Shown here piece after piece: positions 18,845 through 29,405 of a DNA stretch of 64,000 nucleotides. This DNA is from Rhizosaccharibacter radicis (GTDB taxonomy: Bacteria; Pseudomonadota; Alphaproteobacteria; Acetobacterales; Acetobacteraceae): assembly GCA_024508355.1 (NCBI GenBank), contig JAMZEJ010000008.1, positions 215,700 to 279,699 of the forward strand, given 5' to 3'. Every line of letters begins with the position of its first letter. Positions within the stretch are counted from its first letter, which is position 1. The notes below the pieces were generated by a model. It was given only the letters and a program-made list of their open reading frames with translations, was not told where the DNA came from and searched no databases. Both the position numbers and the translations under genes were made by a program.

Positions 18845-19586
18845 CCGCCGCGTCATCGGTGCCGATGTTCGCCGCGGCGATCGCCTGGGCGCTGTCGTCC
18901 CCTGCCGGAGCCTCCGCGACCTCGACGGGGGCGTCGTCCGCGAGCTTCTCCAGAGTGACGCTCGCCGTGCCGCTGCCGAGCATGCCGATGCGGGCGGCGG
19001 CGGCGCGCGACAGGTCGATGATCCGCCCGCGTCCGTGCGGCCCGCGGTCATTCACCGTGACCACCACCGATTCGCCGGTGACGTCCGACGTGACGCGGAC
19101 CTTGCTGCCGAGCGGGAGGGAGGGATGGGCGCAGGTCATCTGCGCGGGGTCGTAGCGGGTGCCGCTGGAGGTGGCGCGCCCGGCCCAGCGGCCGCCATAC
19201 CAGCTGGCGATGCCGTTCTCGGACCAGGCCAGGGCCGAACGACCGGCCTCGGCGGCGCGATGGGCGCGGGCGGCGAGATGTTCCTCCACCGCGTGGGCCC
19301 AGCTCGTCACCGGATGGGCGGGGCGGGCGGCGCCGGCGGGGCTGACGGACGGCGCAGCGGCGGCGTCCTGCTCATGCAGCAGACCACGGGCGCTGAGATG
19401 CTGGATCACGGACCCGGCCCAGCTGGTGCGGGGCATCACCACGGTCGCGGGCGAGACGGCGGAAGGAGCGACCGCCGCCGGGCTATCGGCCCAGGCCGCC
19501 ATGGGCAGCATCACCAGGGCGCCCACGCAGAACCCGGCGAAACGGGACAGGACAGGACCGGCGGGCAGATGACCGCCCCGGCGCAT
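18795..19586 (-). CDS. rlpA: RlpA-like septal ring lytic transglycosylase
   Basis: Exported protein of 263 residues with a double-psi beta-barrel domain, related to RlpA, which cleaves naked glycan strands at the septum. The ATG at 19586 has AGGG six bases upstream and gives a clean signal peptide ending A-A-W-A; a GTG at 19625 is the alternative. The barrel starts at G-I-A-S-W-Y-G-G-R-W-A-G-R-A-T-S-S-G, contains L-P-L-G-S-K-V-R-V-T and V-N-D-R-G-P-H-G-R-G-R, and ends at the R-I-G-M region. No SPOR domain follows; instead there is a tail ending in a basic His/Arg cluster. No lipobox Cys is evident, unlike E. coli RlpA. It is convergent with and overlaps the YihY-type gene. Confidence 0.88.
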   Translation of the reverse strand: MRRGGHLPAGPVLSRFAGFCVGALVMLPMAAWADSPAAVAPSAVSPATVVMPRTSWAGSVIQHLSARGLLHEQDAAAAPSVSPAGAARPAHPVTSWAHAVEEHLAARAHRAAEAGRSALAWSENGIASWYGGRWAGRATSSGTRYDPAQMTCAHPSLPLGSKVRVTSDVTGESVVVTVNDRGPHGRGRIIDLSRAAAARIGMLGSGTASVTLEKLADDAPVEVAEAPAGDDSAQAIAAANIGTDDAAATRPPRGRRHKHHGAR

Positions 19587-20013
19587 GGTCACCCTGTCGT
19601 CGGTTCGGCCGGCGTCACGCGTCACGTTTGGTTCGTCCCCATCCGGTTCACGAAGAGTAGAGGCTGATCACATACAGAAGATCAACCCCGAAATGCGATG
19701 CAACTTATGAACAAGTTCTGAATCCGGCATCGCGACAGGCCAGAGGGGCACCGAAATTCGTCACAACACCGGGCCGCATGACGCGATCTTGGCTGCCCGA
19801 CGCAGCTTCTTCTACCGCCGGCTTCCTGTTCTGTTGGGACAACATTCCCATGAACTTGTGCGGCGCATCATAGGGTCGGTCGAGCCTTGGCCAGAGCCTT
19901 GGCAAGACCCCGACGTCGCCGGGCTGGAGCCAGGAATCCCCTGCCCGCCGCGGCGCGGACGCTTGGACGGCCGCCGGACTCCATGCTAACGCGACCGCCG
20001 AGATGTCCGCCCG
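19587..20013. other. Divergent intergenic region rlpA/aroQ
   Basis: About 430 bases expected to hold promoters for rlpA and aroQ. The part around 19650-19760 is visibly AT-richer than its surroundings, as promoter DNA often is here, but no confident -35/-10 pair was identified. No small gene or RNA was recognised. Confidence 0.45.
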
Positions 20014-20469
20014 ATGACACCACCGCTGATCGCCGTGCTGAACGGCCCCAACCTCAACATGCTCGGCCTGCGCCAGCCCGACATCTATGGGCGCGGCACG
20101 CTGGACGACGTGGAGCAGGTCTGCGTGCAGGCGGCGGAGCGCCTCGATGTGGCGATCGACTTCCGCCAGACCAACGGCGAAGGCGAGCTGGTGTCCTGGG
20201 TGCAGGAATGCCGTGGCCGCGCCCGGGGCATCGTGATCAATCCGGGCGCCTACAGCCACACCTCCATCGCCTTGCTGGACGCCCTGCTGGCGACCGATCT
20301 GCCGGTGGTGGAGGTCCATATCTCCAACATCCACCGCCGGGAGGAATTCCGGCGCCATTCCTTCGTGTCGCAGGCCGCCACCGGCGTGATCTGCGGCCTC
20401 GGCATCCGCGGCTACGCCATGGCCCTGACCGCGTTGACCGACATCATCATGGACGAGGACGAACGATGA
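20014..20469 (+). CDS. aroQ: Type II 3-dehydroquinate dehydratase
   Basis: Cytosolic dodecameric enzyme of the shikimate pathway that dehydrates 3-dehydroquinate to 3-dehydroshikimate. The 151-residue product shows all class II signatures: L-N-G-P-N-L-N-M-L-G near the N-terminus, the R-Q-P-D-I-Y-G stretch with catalytic Tyr, I-N-P-G-A-Y-S-H-T-S, and E-V-H-I-S-N-I-H-R-R-E-E-F with catalytic His. It overlaps accB by ATGA at 20466, so aroQ-accB-accC form one operon, an arrangement known in many proteobacteria. Confidence 0.97.
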   Translation: MTPPLIAVLNGPNLNMLGLRQPDIYGRGTLDDVEQVCVQAAERLDVAIDFRQTNGEGELVSWVQECRGRARGIVINPGAYSHTSIALLDALLATDLPVVEVHISNIHRREEFRRHSFVSQAATGVICGLGIRGYAMALTALTDIIMDEDER

Positions 20470-20930
20470 GCCGCCTGCCCGTGGATGCGGAGGCCATCCG
20501 CGCCCTCGCCAGCATCCTGACCGAAACCGGCCTGACCGAGATCGAGCTGTCCGAAAAGGACAGCCGGATCCGGGTGGTGCGGGCTCCGGCCCCGGTGGTG
20601 CAGGGCTTCGCGGCGCCTGCCGCCGCGGCACCCGCGCCCGTGGCCGCCGCGGCGGCACCCGCCGCTGCCGCCGCGCCGGCGGACCTGAGCAAGCATCCGG
20701 GCGCCGTCACCAGCCCGATGGTGGGCGTGGCCTATCTTGCGCCCGAACCCGGCGCGCCAGCCTTCGTGACCGAGGGCCAGAGCGTGACCGCCGGTCAGAC
20801 CATCATGCTGATCGAGGCGATGAAGACCTTCAACCAGATCAAGGCGCCCCGGGGCGGCACCCTGACCCGCCTGCTGGTGACCTCCGGCGCGCCGGTGGAG
20901 TTCGCCGAAGTGCTGGCGGTGATCGAGTAA
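20466..20930 (+). CDS. accB: Biotin carboxyl carrier protein of acetyl-CoA carboxylase
   Basis: Carrier subunit (154 residues) that is biotinylated and shuttles carboxyl groups for malonyl-CoA and fatty acid synthesis. Three parts are visible: an N-terminal helical domain (L-T-E-I-E-L-S-E region), an Ala/Pro-rich linker (about 48-75) and the biotinyl domain with T-S-P-M-V-G-V-A-Y and E-A-M-K, where K120 is the biotinylated lysine. It starts inside the aroQ stop region (ATGA overlap), indicating translational coupling, and is followed by accC after 9 bases. Confidence 0.97.
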   Translation: MSRLPVDAEAIRALASILTETGLTEIELSEKDSRIRVVRAPAPVVQGFAAPAAAAPAPVAAAAAPAAAAAPADLSKHPGAVTSPMVGVAYLAPEPGAPAFVTEGQSVTAGQTIMLIEAMKTFNQIKAPRGGTLTRLLVTSGAPVEFAEVLAVIE

Positions 20931-20939
20931 GAACGCAGC

Positions 20940-22283
<1,344 letters not shown>

Positions 22284-22288
22284 CCGGC

Positions 22289-22316
22289 CGCTCCGGCGGT
22301 CATGACCGCCGGAGCG
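22289..22316. terminator. Perfect 28-base palindrome between accC and nucleoside hydrolase
   Basis: Self-complementary sequence with 14-base arms (left arm CGCTCCGGCGGTCA) centred at 22302/22303. It lies 5 bases after the accC stop and includes the last codons and stop of the convergent nucleoside hydrolase gene. It would form a very stable hairpin in both transcripts. There is no T-run, so it may act by blocking polymerase or protecting 3-prime ends rather than as a classical intrinsic terminator. Confidence 0.6.
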
Positions 22317-23352
22317 TGTCGAACAGGATCCGCTTGAAGCGCTCGTTGTCCGCCTTGACGCAGAGATTGGCGTTGGGTGGCAACGTCGGCTGCATGTTGT
22401 AGCGGTTCTCGCCGTACAGGATGTCGCCCCGGGTCCACTGTCCTTCCAGTTCGACCCGCGCGTGGATCGCCTTGAAGGCGATCCCCACGGCCGGGTCGAT
22501 CAGCATCGCGGTGGCCAGCGGGTCGCCGTTCACCGAGCCCGGGGCATTCCGGGCCGACATCTCGAAATCCAGCCGCTTCTGGTTGCTGCGCATGAAGAAA
22601 CGGCTGCGCGGGGTGTCGAACGTCGCGATATGGGCGAAATCCTCCCGCGTCAGGATCGAGTCCGTGGGACCGCCAAGGCCGAAGGTGATCGGTGCTCCGG
22701 ACCGGAACACGATGTCTGCGGCCTCGGGATCGGCCATGGCGTTGAACGGCGGCACGGCGTTGCCGGCGCCGGCCACGAACTGGATGCCTTTGAGCATGGG
22801 CGCGATCGCCGGATCGAGCAGCAGCGCCATCGCCACGTTGCTCAGGCTGCCCAGCGCCAGGATCACCACCTCGCCGGGATGCTGGCGCACGATGCGCCGG
22901 ATCGCCTCCACCGCGTGCTCGGGATCGGGCTGCTGCTTCACCGGGGGCACCTCGAAATCGCCCAGCCCGTCCCGGCCATGGATGAAGGTGGCGGTCGCGT
23001 AGGGACGGTCCATGATCGGGTGGGTCATGCCGCGATGCACCGGGATCCGTCCGGCCTGCCCCGCCAGCTCGACCACGAACAGGGCGTTGCGCACCTCCTG
23101 GTCGTAGCGGATGTTGCCCGGGGCGACCGTGATCGCTTCCACCGAGAGGCTCGGGGCGGAAAGGGCCATCAGGATGGCGATGGCGTCGTCGTTGCCGGGA
23201 TCGGTGTCGATGATCACCCGGTGATGGCCGGCGAGCCGGGGCAGCACGACGTCCGAGACGCCAGGTTCCGCGGCGCGGACGGCGGCGGCCCGGGTACCCA
23301 GCGCCCCGGCGGCGAGCATTCCGCCCAGCAGAACGCGACGGTCGATCTTCAT
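22300..23352 (-). CDS. Exported inosine-uridine-type nucleoside hydrolase
   Basis: Calcium-dependent N-ribohydrolase family protein of 350 residues, splitting nucleosides into base and ribose. The N-terminus (M-K-I-D-R-R-V-L-L-G-G-M-L-A-A-G) is a twin-arginine-like signal, so it probably acts in the periplasm, unlike most bacterial relatives. The mature part opens with V-I-I-D-T-D-P-G-N-D-D-A, the metal-binding signature, and contains I-L-A-L-G-S-L-S-N-V-A and a late N-G-D-P-L-A-T region. The start at 23352 is nearly back-to-back with the amidohydrolase gene, suggesting a shared control region and a joint role in nucleoside salvage. Base preference is unknown. Confidence 0.9.
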   Translation of the reverse strand: MKIDRRVLLGGMLAAGALGTRAAAVRAAEPGVSDVVLPRLAGHHRVIIDTDPGNDDAIAILMALSAPSLSVEAITVAPGNIRYDQEVRNALFVVELAGQAGRIPVHRGMTHPIMDRPYATATFIHGRDGLGDFEVPPVKQQPDPEHAVEAIRRIVRQHPGEVVILALGSLSNVAMALLLDPAIAPMLKGIQFVAGAGNAVPPFNAMADPEAADIVFRSGAPITFGLGGPTDSILTREDFAHIATFDTPRSRFFMRSNQKRLDFEMSARNAPGSVNGDPLATAMLIDPAVGIAFKAIHARVELEGQWTRGDILYGENRYNMQPTLPPNANLCVKADNERFKRILFDTLRRS

Positions 23353-23419
23353 GCGGCAGCTCCGGTCCGAACCAGGCGGCGCGATCCGCCACCGGGCGCG
23401 CCGCTTGCAAGAAGCGGGC

Positions 23420-24871
23420 ATGTTCCGGCGCGCGCTCCCTGTTCTTTCGATTCTCCTGGCCGCCATGGCGGCGGCCGCGCCGATCGCGACCGGCAGGGCG
23501 ATCGCCGCCGAGGCCTGCCGCATCACCCGGGGTGACGCGCGGCTGCTCATCCGGGCGACCGTGCTGCTTCCCGATCGGGCAGTTCCGGAGGGGCAGGTGC
23601 TGGTGGATGCCGGCGGCCGGATCGCCTGCGTGGGCACCGAATGCCTGGCGCAAGCCGCCGGGGCCACGCTGCTGGATTGTCCGGCGGACGTGCTGTCGCC
23701 GGGGCTGGTGAATACTCACGACCACCTGGCCTATGCCGCCGTCGCGCCGAAGCCCGATACGGGCGAGCGTTACGAGCATCGTCACGAATGGCGCAAGGGG
23801 CTGGACGGCCACCGCGCGCTGGAGGATTTCACGCCGGTTCACGATCCCGAAATCGAGGCGTGGGGCGAGCTGCGGTTCCTCGTGGGGGGCACCACGAGCA
23901 CCGTGGGCGGCGACATGGCTCCGGGACTGGTGCGCAACCTGGATTTCGCGGCGGGTCTGGAAGGGCTGAGGCTCCGGCCGGTGATCTACCGCATCTTCCC
24001 GCTCGACGACGCGGCCGGGATCATGCGCACCCGGGATTGCGATTACGGCCATCACCCCGCGACCCGCGCGGAGGTGGCGGGCTCGGCGGCGTTCCTGGCC
24101 CATGTCGCCGAAGGGCGCGACGAGGCGGCGCGCAACGAGTTCCGTTGCGAGAGCAGGACCGACTACGACCGGACGCCGCAGCCGGGCGGCGGCGGCACCA
24201 GCGAGGACTGGATCGTCCCGCAGGCGACGCTGATCCACGCGGTGGCGCTGACGCCGGCGGATCTCGCGCTGGTCGCGAGGCGCGGCGCGTCGATCGTGTG
24301 GTCGCCCCGCTCCAACCTGTCGCTCTACGGCCGGACGCTGGATGTCGTGGAAGCGAGGCGCCTCGGGATCACCGTGGCGCTCGGATCGGACTGGCTGCCG
24401 AGCGGCTCCATGAACCTCAACCGCGAGCTCGCCTGCGCCCTGCGGCTGGACCGCACTCGCCTCGGGGGCGCGCTGGACATGCGGGAGTTGTGGCAGATGG
24501 TGACGCTGGACGCCGCGCGGGCGGCGCACGCGGATGCGGAGATCGGCAGCATCGCCGTCGGCAAGGTCGCCGACCTTGCGCTGTTCCGTCCGGCCAACAG
24601 CGATCCCTACGCCGCGGTGGTGGAAGGATCGCCCGGCAGCACGGTGGCGGTATGGCGTGGGGGCACGCTGCTGTTCGGGGAACCGGCGGTGGTGGACGGG
24701 CTGCGGCCGGGCTGCGAGGCGCTCGAGGTGGCCGGGCGGGAGCAGCGGCTGTGCCGCGAGGCGGGGCGTCCGTCGGCGGCGGCGCTGATGGCGTATGCCC
24801 GGGACCAGCGGCTCTACCCGCTGGCGTTCGAGAGCACGCCCCTGAACGAACCGCCCTGCGACGAACGATAG
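23420..24871 (+). CDS. Exported amidohydrolase-superfamily metalloenzyme
   Basis: Metal-dependent hydrolase of 483 residues. The ATG at 23420 gives a signal peptide (F-R-R-A-L-P-V-L-S-I-L-L-A-A-M-A-A-A); an ATG at 23351 in the same frame would share bases with the divergent gene start. Features of the superfamily are the N-terminal small beta domain, the metal motif T-H-D-H-L (HxH), a metal-binding His around L-I-H-A-V-A-L, the late G-S-D-W-L-P-S-G-S-M-N with the essential Asp, and the closing A-D-L-A-L-F domain. The S-G-S-M-N stretch resembles cyclic deaminases and guanine-deaminase-like proteins, but the substrate is not certain. Pairing with a nucleoside hydrolase makes a base deaminase an attractive guess. 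Confidence 0.85.
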   Translation: MFRRALPVLSILLAAMAAAAPIATGRAIAAEACRITRGDARLLIRATVLLPDRAVPEGQVLVDAGGRIACVGTECLAQAAGATLLDCPADVLSPGLVNTHDHLAYAAVAPKPDTGERYEHRHEWRKGLDGHRALEDFTPVHDPEIEAWGELRFLVGGTTSTVGGDMAPGLVRNLDFAAGLEGLRLRPVIYRIFPLDDAAGIMRTRDCDYGHHPATRAEVAGSAAFLAHVAEGRDEAARNEFRCESRTDYDRTPQPGGGGTSEDWIVPQATLIHAVALTPADLALVARRGASIVWSPRSNLSLYGRTLDVVEARRLGITVALGSDWLPSGSMNLNRELACALRLDRTRLGGALDMRELWQMVTLDAARAAHADAEIGSIAVGKVADLALFRPANSDPYAAVVEGSPGSTVAVWRGGTLLFGEPAVVDGLRPGCEALEVAGREQRLCREAGRPSAAALMAYARDQRLYPLAFESTPLNEPPCDER

Positions 24872-24938
24872 CAGGGGGACACGGGAGGAAAGGCCGCGGG
24901 CGGCAGGCTTCCGGCGGGAATACGGGCCGCGCCGGAGG

Positions 24939-26399
24939 TCAGTCGGCCGCTTCCGGCGGCGCGTTTTCCAGGGCCGCCTCTTCCGGCCGCAGGGTGCGGG
25001 GCGTCATGCGGTTCCAAGCGTCGAGGGCGGCGATCTTGTAGGCCTCGGCGAGGGTCGGATAGTTGAAGGTGTTCTCGAGGAAATAATCGAGCGTGCCGCC
25101 GAGGTTCAGCACGGCCTGCCCGATATGGACGAGCTCGGTGGCGCCCTCGCCGACGATATGGACGCCGAGCAGCTTCCGGCTGTCGAGCGACACGATCATC
25201 TTCAGCAGGCCGCCCTGGATGCCCATGATGTGGCCGCGCGACGTTTCGCGGAAGCGCGCGAGCCCGCACTCGTAGGCAATGTTCTTCTGCCTCACCTCTT
25301 CCTCCGTCATGCCGACGGTGGAGATCTCGGGCACCGAATAGATGCCGTAGGGGAAGAACTTGGGTGCCGGCGGCAGCTGCGCGCCGAACGCGTGGCAGGC
25401 AGCGATGCGGCCCTGCTCGAGCGAGGTGGAGGCGAGGCTCGGGAAGCCGATCACGTCGCCGGTGGCGTAGATGTGCGGCACGGACGTCTGGAAGGTCTGC
25501 GGGTTCACGGCGAGACGGCCGCGATTATCGACCTTGAGCCCGCAATTGGACAGCTCGAGCGCGTCGGTCGCACCCACGCGGCCAGCGGTATAGAGCACCA
25601 TCTCGGCCCGGACCCGCCGGCCGCCGGACAGCATCACCACGGGCTGGCCCATCTCCATGCGGATCTGTTCCACCGTGTCGCCGATGCGGAACGAGACGCC
25701 GCGGTCGCGGAGCTGGTAGACGAACTCGCTCATCAGCTCGCGGTCGATGAAGTCGAGGAAGCTTTCGCGAGGCTCGATCAGCGTCACCCGCACGTCGAGC
25801 GCGGAGAAGATGGTGGCGTACTCGACGCCGATCACGCCGGCACCGATCACGGCGAGGCTGTTGGGCAGCTGCTGGAGGGCGACGATGCCGTCGCTGTCGA
25901 GCACGGTGCGGTTGTCGAACGGCACGTGGTCGGGGCGGTGCGGACGGGTGCCGACCGCGATCACGATACGCTCGCCGCGCACGCGGTGCACCTCGCCCGC
26001 GTCGGCGGTGATCTCGATCTCGTGGGGATCGAGGAAGCGCGCCACGCCGTGCATGGTGTGGACGCGGTTGCGCATGAACTGGTGGTCGAGCCCCTGGACC
26101 TCGTGATCGAGCGTCTTGTTGAGGCGCGACATCAGGTCGCCGGCCGCGATATCCTGCTTGGCGCGGTAGGCCAGGCCGTAGAAGCCGCGCTCGCGGTAGC
26201 CGGTGAGGTTGAGCACCGTTTCGCGCAGGGTCTTAGACGGGATGGTGCCGGTATGCACCGACACGCCGCCGAGCTTGGCGTTCTTTTCGATCACCAGCAC
26301 GGAGCGGCCGAGCTTGGCGGCCTGGACGGAAGCGCGGCGGCCGGACGGGCCGCTGCCGATCACCACCATGTCGTAGCAACGGGCGGGCTCTCGGTTCAC
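24939..26399 (-). CDS. sthA: Soluble pyridine nucleotide transhydrogenase
   Basis: Flavoprotein of 486 residues that transfers hydride between NADPH and NAD. The GTG start at 26399 precedes Y-D-M-V-V-I-G-S-G-P-S-G, the FAD dinucleotide motif. The signature L-G-G-V-S-V-H-T-G-T-I-P-S-K-T-L follows; in dihydrolipoamide dehydrogenases this is a redox disulfide, in SthA the second Cys is Thr, and here the first is also absent (Ser), so no disulfide chemistry is possible. A second NAD(P) motif V-I-G-A-G-V-I-G-V-E and a C-terminal dimerisation domain are present. Length fits the family. apt lies 60 bases upstream on the same strand. Confidence 0.94.
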   Translation of the reverse strand: MNREPARCYDMVVIGSGPSGRRASVQAAKLGRSVLVIEKNAKLGGVSVHTGTIPSKTLRETVLNLTGYRERGFYGLAYRAKQDIAAGDLMSRLNKTLDHEVQGLDHQFMRNRVHTMHGVARFLDPHEIEITADAGEVHRVRGERIVIAVGTRPHRPDHVPFDNRTVLDSDGIVALQQLPNSLAVIGAGVIGVEYATIFSALDVRVTLIEPRESFLDFIDRELMSEFVYQLRDRGVSFRIGDTVEQIRMEMGQPVVMLSGGRRVRAEMVLYTAGRVGATDALELSNCGLKVDNRGRLAVNPQTFQTSVPHIYATGDVIGFPSLASTSLEQGRIAACHAFGAQLPPAPKFFPYGIYSVPEISTVGMTEEEVRQKNIAYECGLARFRETSRGHIMGIQGGLLKMIVSLDSRKLLGVHIVGEGATELVHIGQAVLNLGGTLDYFLENTFNYPTLAEAYKIAALDAWNRMTPRTLRPEEAALENAPPEAAD

Positions 26400-26459
26400 G
26401 GCGCTGCCTCCGGGCGGGACCGGACCGTCAGGGACGGCCGGCCTTGGTTCGATCGACGA

Positions 26460-26975
26460 TCACGTCTCGTAGGTGACCAGGGCGCTGACCGGCACGTCGA
26501 GCTTGCGCCGCCCCTGCAACGCCATGATCTCGATGATGACGGCGGCGGCCGTGACGTCGGCCCCCACGGCGCGGAGGAGTTCCACCGCGGCCGCCAGGGT
26601 GCCGCCGGTGGCGAGCAGATCGTCCACCACCACCACCTTCTGGCCGGGCTTGATGGCGTCTTCCTGGATATGAAGACTGTCGGAGCCGTATTCCAGGTCG
26701 TAACGATAAGACACGGTGTTGCCGGGCAGCTTGCCGGGCTTGCGCAGCATCACGAAGCCGCAGCCGAGCTTGGAGGCGAGCGGGGCCGCCATCAGGAAGC
26801 CCCGCGACTCCACGCCGGCCAGGATATCGGGCTGGGCCTTGGACACGGCGTGCGCCATGCGGCCAACCGCCACCTGCCAGGCATCCGCGTTCCGGAGCAG
26901 GGTCGAGATGTCGTAGAAGAGGATGCCCGGCTTCGGAAAATCCGGGATGCCGCGTATATGCTGCTTGAGGTCCAT
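26460..26975 (-). CDS. apt: Adenine phosphoribosyltransferase
   Basis: Purine-salvage enzyme of 171 residues forming AMP from adenine and PRPP in the cytosol. Signatures include [13 protein letters not shown] near the N-terminus, G-V-E-S-R-G-F, R-K-P-G-K-L-P and the PRPP loop [13 protein letters not shown]. Length and spacing are standard. It lies just upstream of sthA on the minus strand. With the nucleoside hydrolase and amidohydrolase nearby it could recover adenine released outside the cytosol, which is inference from neighbourhood. Confidence 0.97.
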   Translation of the reverse strand: MDLKQHIRGIPDFPKPGILFYDISTLLRNADAWQVAVGRMAHAVSKAQPDILAGVESRGFLMAAPLASKLGCGFVMLRKPGKLPGNTVSYRYDLEYGSDSLHIQEDAIKPGQKVVVVDDLLATGGTLAAAVELLRAVGADVTAAAVIIEIMALQGRRKLDVPVSALVTYET

Positions 26976-27073
26976 GGAAACCGCCGGGTCCCGGAGCGGC
27001 GGGACCTCTCTCCTGAGCGAGGGATGTCGTCCGGCGGGCTCTAGCGGCTCAGCCCCGTTTCCTGCAAGCGCGT

Positions 27074-29335
27074 TCAGGCCGCGACGCCCGCCGGGGGCGG
27101 CATGGCGGCGGCCACCGCGCGGGCCAGGTCGTCCCGGCGGAAGGGCTTGCCGAGCACGGGGAAGCGCGCGCCGCCCACCCCTCCGGCCGGGCCCGCCGCG
27201 CCGGTCGCGGCATCGGCCGGATCACCGTCGCCGCGGCCGGACATCAGCAGCACTCCCGCCCAGGGACGCAGGGTGAGGATGCGTTCCGCCAGCTCGCGCC
27301 CATCGCACGCGCCGGGCAGCCCGATATCGGTCAGCAGCAGGTCCAGCGGGCCGCCCAGGGCGGACAATAGCCGCATAGCTTCGGCCGCGTCGGCGGCATC
27401 GATGGCGCGGTAGCCGAGCGACCGGAGGGTGACGGTCACCATCTCGCGCAGGCTGGGATCGTCCTCCACCACCAGGATGGTTCCGGCACCGTGACGCCGG
27501 GCGGGGATGGCGTCGGTGAGCGGCACGGGGATGACCGGCACCGCCAGGAGGCGTGGCAGCAGAATCTCGACGCAGGTGCCGGCACCCGGGGAGGAGCGGA
27601 TGGCGGCGCTTCCCCCGCCCTGGCGGACGAAGGCGGCCAGCATCGCCAGCCCGAGCCCGCTGCCGCCGCCGCCGTCGCCCGGTGGAGGCTTGGTGGTGAA
27701 GAAGGGCTCGAAGGCGCGCGCCGCCACCTCGGGCGTCATGCCGTGGCCGGTGTCGGACACCCGCAGCCGTACGAATTCCCGCGCCGTGCCGTCCGCCCCC
27801 TCGGGGGGTACCGGTACGTTGGCGAGCTCGAACGTGAGCCGCCCACCGCCGGGCATGGCATCGCGGCTGTTCAGGGCGAGGTTGAGCACCGCGCTGTCGA
27901 GCTGGGCACGGTCCGCGTTGATCGGCCACAGGCCCGGCGTCGGCTCGAAGAGCACCTGGACGCGGGGGCCCAGGGTCCGGCGCAGCAGCGGCACGAGCTC
28001 GGGCAGCACCTCGTTCAGGTCGAGCGAGGCGGGCTCCAACGGCTGGCGGCGGGCGAAGGACAGGAGCTGCCGGGTCAGGGTGCCGCCGCGGCGCGCCGCC
28101 TGCACCGCCTGATCGAGACGCCCGGCGAGGGCGCGCGCGGCCGGGTCGTCGTGGCCATCGGAACCGGGCACCAGTTCGTCCCGCACCGCTTCCAGGTTGC
28201 ACAGGATCACGGTGAGCAGGTTGTTGAAGTCATGGGCGAGGCCGCTGCTGAGCTGCCCGACCGCCTGCATCTTCTGGGCGTCGCGCAGCATCTGGGTGGA
28301 GCGGACGCGCACGGTCATGTCGCTCAGGGTCAGCACGAAGCCGGCGCCACCGGCCACCAGCGTCCGGCGTACCTCGAGCACCCGGCCGCCGGGTCCTTCG
28401 CATTCCCAGATATCCGGCGCCGCGCCGCCGACGGTCGCCGCCCCGACCAGCCCCGCCTGGAGGGGCGTCAGCAAGGCCGCCAACGGCGAACCGTCCCCGC
28501 CGGACAATTTCGGCATCGCCGCGTCCAGGATGGCGCCGATGGGAACGCCGGGCCGCAGCACGGAGGACGGAAGCTCCAGCAGCCCCGCGAAGCAGGCGTT
28601 CCAGTCACGCAGGCGGTGGTCGGGCCCGAACAAGGCGACGCCCTGGCTGAGGCTGTCGAGGCTGGCGCGAAGCCTGCCGTCGGATCTGCGCTGATTGTCC
28701 TCGGCGCGCCGGGCCCGGTGCCAGGCGCTGCGCGCCGCCAGCAGCGCGCACGACAGGAGGCCCAGCGCGACCACCACGCCGGCCTCCCGCAACAGCCGCT
28801 CGCGGTTCAGCAGGCGCGCGACCTCGTCCTGCAACGGCTTGCGCCGGGCGCGCAGGCGGCCGGACACGTCGTCGAATCCCCGGCGCAACCCGGCGAGATT
28901 GTCCGGCGGACCGGCGGGATCGTTGAGGGCGGCAGTGGCGCCATCGACCGCGCGCAGCATGGCCTGATGCGAGCCGGGGTCGAGGCCGAGACCGGCGGTC
29001 AGCTGAGGGAGAGCCACGAGCGCGCTGCCGAGCAGGGCGCGGCGGCGCAGGATTTCGGCGGGCGACGACATTTCCGCGGGGGCATTCAGCTCCACCAGCC
29101 CACGGGCGATGCGATCGATGCGGTCGCGGATCTCCACGTCGCTGACCAGCCGGGCGCGCACCTCCTGCAGTTGTCGGGCTTCCTGTCGCGACGCCAGCAA
29201 CAAGGCGGCCGCGAGCGCCGTGCAGAGCAGGGTCGCGAGCATGGGCAACAGCCACCGGCCGGACCGGAGGACCGAGGAAGCAGCGGGCCACGCGGCAGCG
29301 TTCAGCCGCGTGGGAAGGACGGAATCCCGGCTCAC
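27074..29335 (-). CDS. Hybrid sensor histidine kinase
   Basis: Membrane sensor kinase of 753 residues (GTG start at 29335). There are two membrane helices (about 28-50 and 188-205) around a periplasmic or extracytoplasmic segment of about 135 residues. A PAS-like domain follows (about 222-345, beginning [15 protein letters not shown]). The dimerisation domain carries the phospho-acceptor H368 in G-L-A-H-D-F-N-N, then the ATPase domain (N-S-R-D-A-M and G-S-G-L-G-L boxes) and a C-terminal receiver with D670. No separate response regulator gene lies next to it, so the output partner is elsewhere. The signal sensed is unknown. Confidence 0.94.
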   Translation of the reverse strand: MSRDSVLPTRLNAAAWPAASSVLRSGRWLLPMLATLLCTALAAALLLASRQEARQLQEVRARLVSDVEIRDRIDRIARGLVELNAPAEMSSPAEILRRRALLGSALVALPQLTAGLGLDPGSHQAMLRAVDGATAALNDPAGPPDNLAGLRRGFDDVSGRLRARRKPLQDEVARLLNRERLLREAGVVVALGLLSCALLAARSAWHRARRAEDNQRRSDGRLRASLDSLSQGVALFGPDHRLRDWNACFAGLLELPSSVLRPGVPIGAILDAAMPKLSGGDGSPLAALLTPLQAGLVGAATVGGAAPDIWECEGPGGRVLEVRRTLVAGGAGFVLTLSDMTVRVRSTQMLRDAQKMQAVGQLSSGLAHDFNNLLTVILCNLEAVRDELVPGSDGHDDPAARALAGRLDQAVQAARRGGTLTRQLLSFARRQPLEPASLDLNEVLPELVPLLRRTLGPRVQVLFEPTPGLWPINADRAQLDSAVLNLALNSRDAMPGGGRLTFELANVPVPPEGADGTAREFVRLRVSDTGHGMTPEVAARAFEPFFTTKPPPGDGGGGSGLGLAMLAAFVRQGGGSAAIRSSPGAGTCVEILLPRLLAVPVIPVPLTDAIPARRHGAGTILVVEDDPSLREMVTVTLRSLGYRAIDAADAAEAMRLLSALGGPLDLLLTDIGLPGACDGRELAERILTLRPWAGVLLMSGRGDGDPADAATGAAGPAGGVGGARFPVLGKPFRRDDLARAVAAAMPPPAGVAA

Positions 29336-29405
29336 GTCCGGGACGCTACCACGATCGCAAACACAAAGTAGAGATCAAACTAGAGTTGACTTGACGCGAG
29401 TTTGA

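Noticed and set aside
25125..27044. Long open frame opposite sthA and apt
   Set aside because: His/Asp/Arg-rich mirror of the real genes on the other strand, with no family resemblance; typical of high-GC antisense frames.
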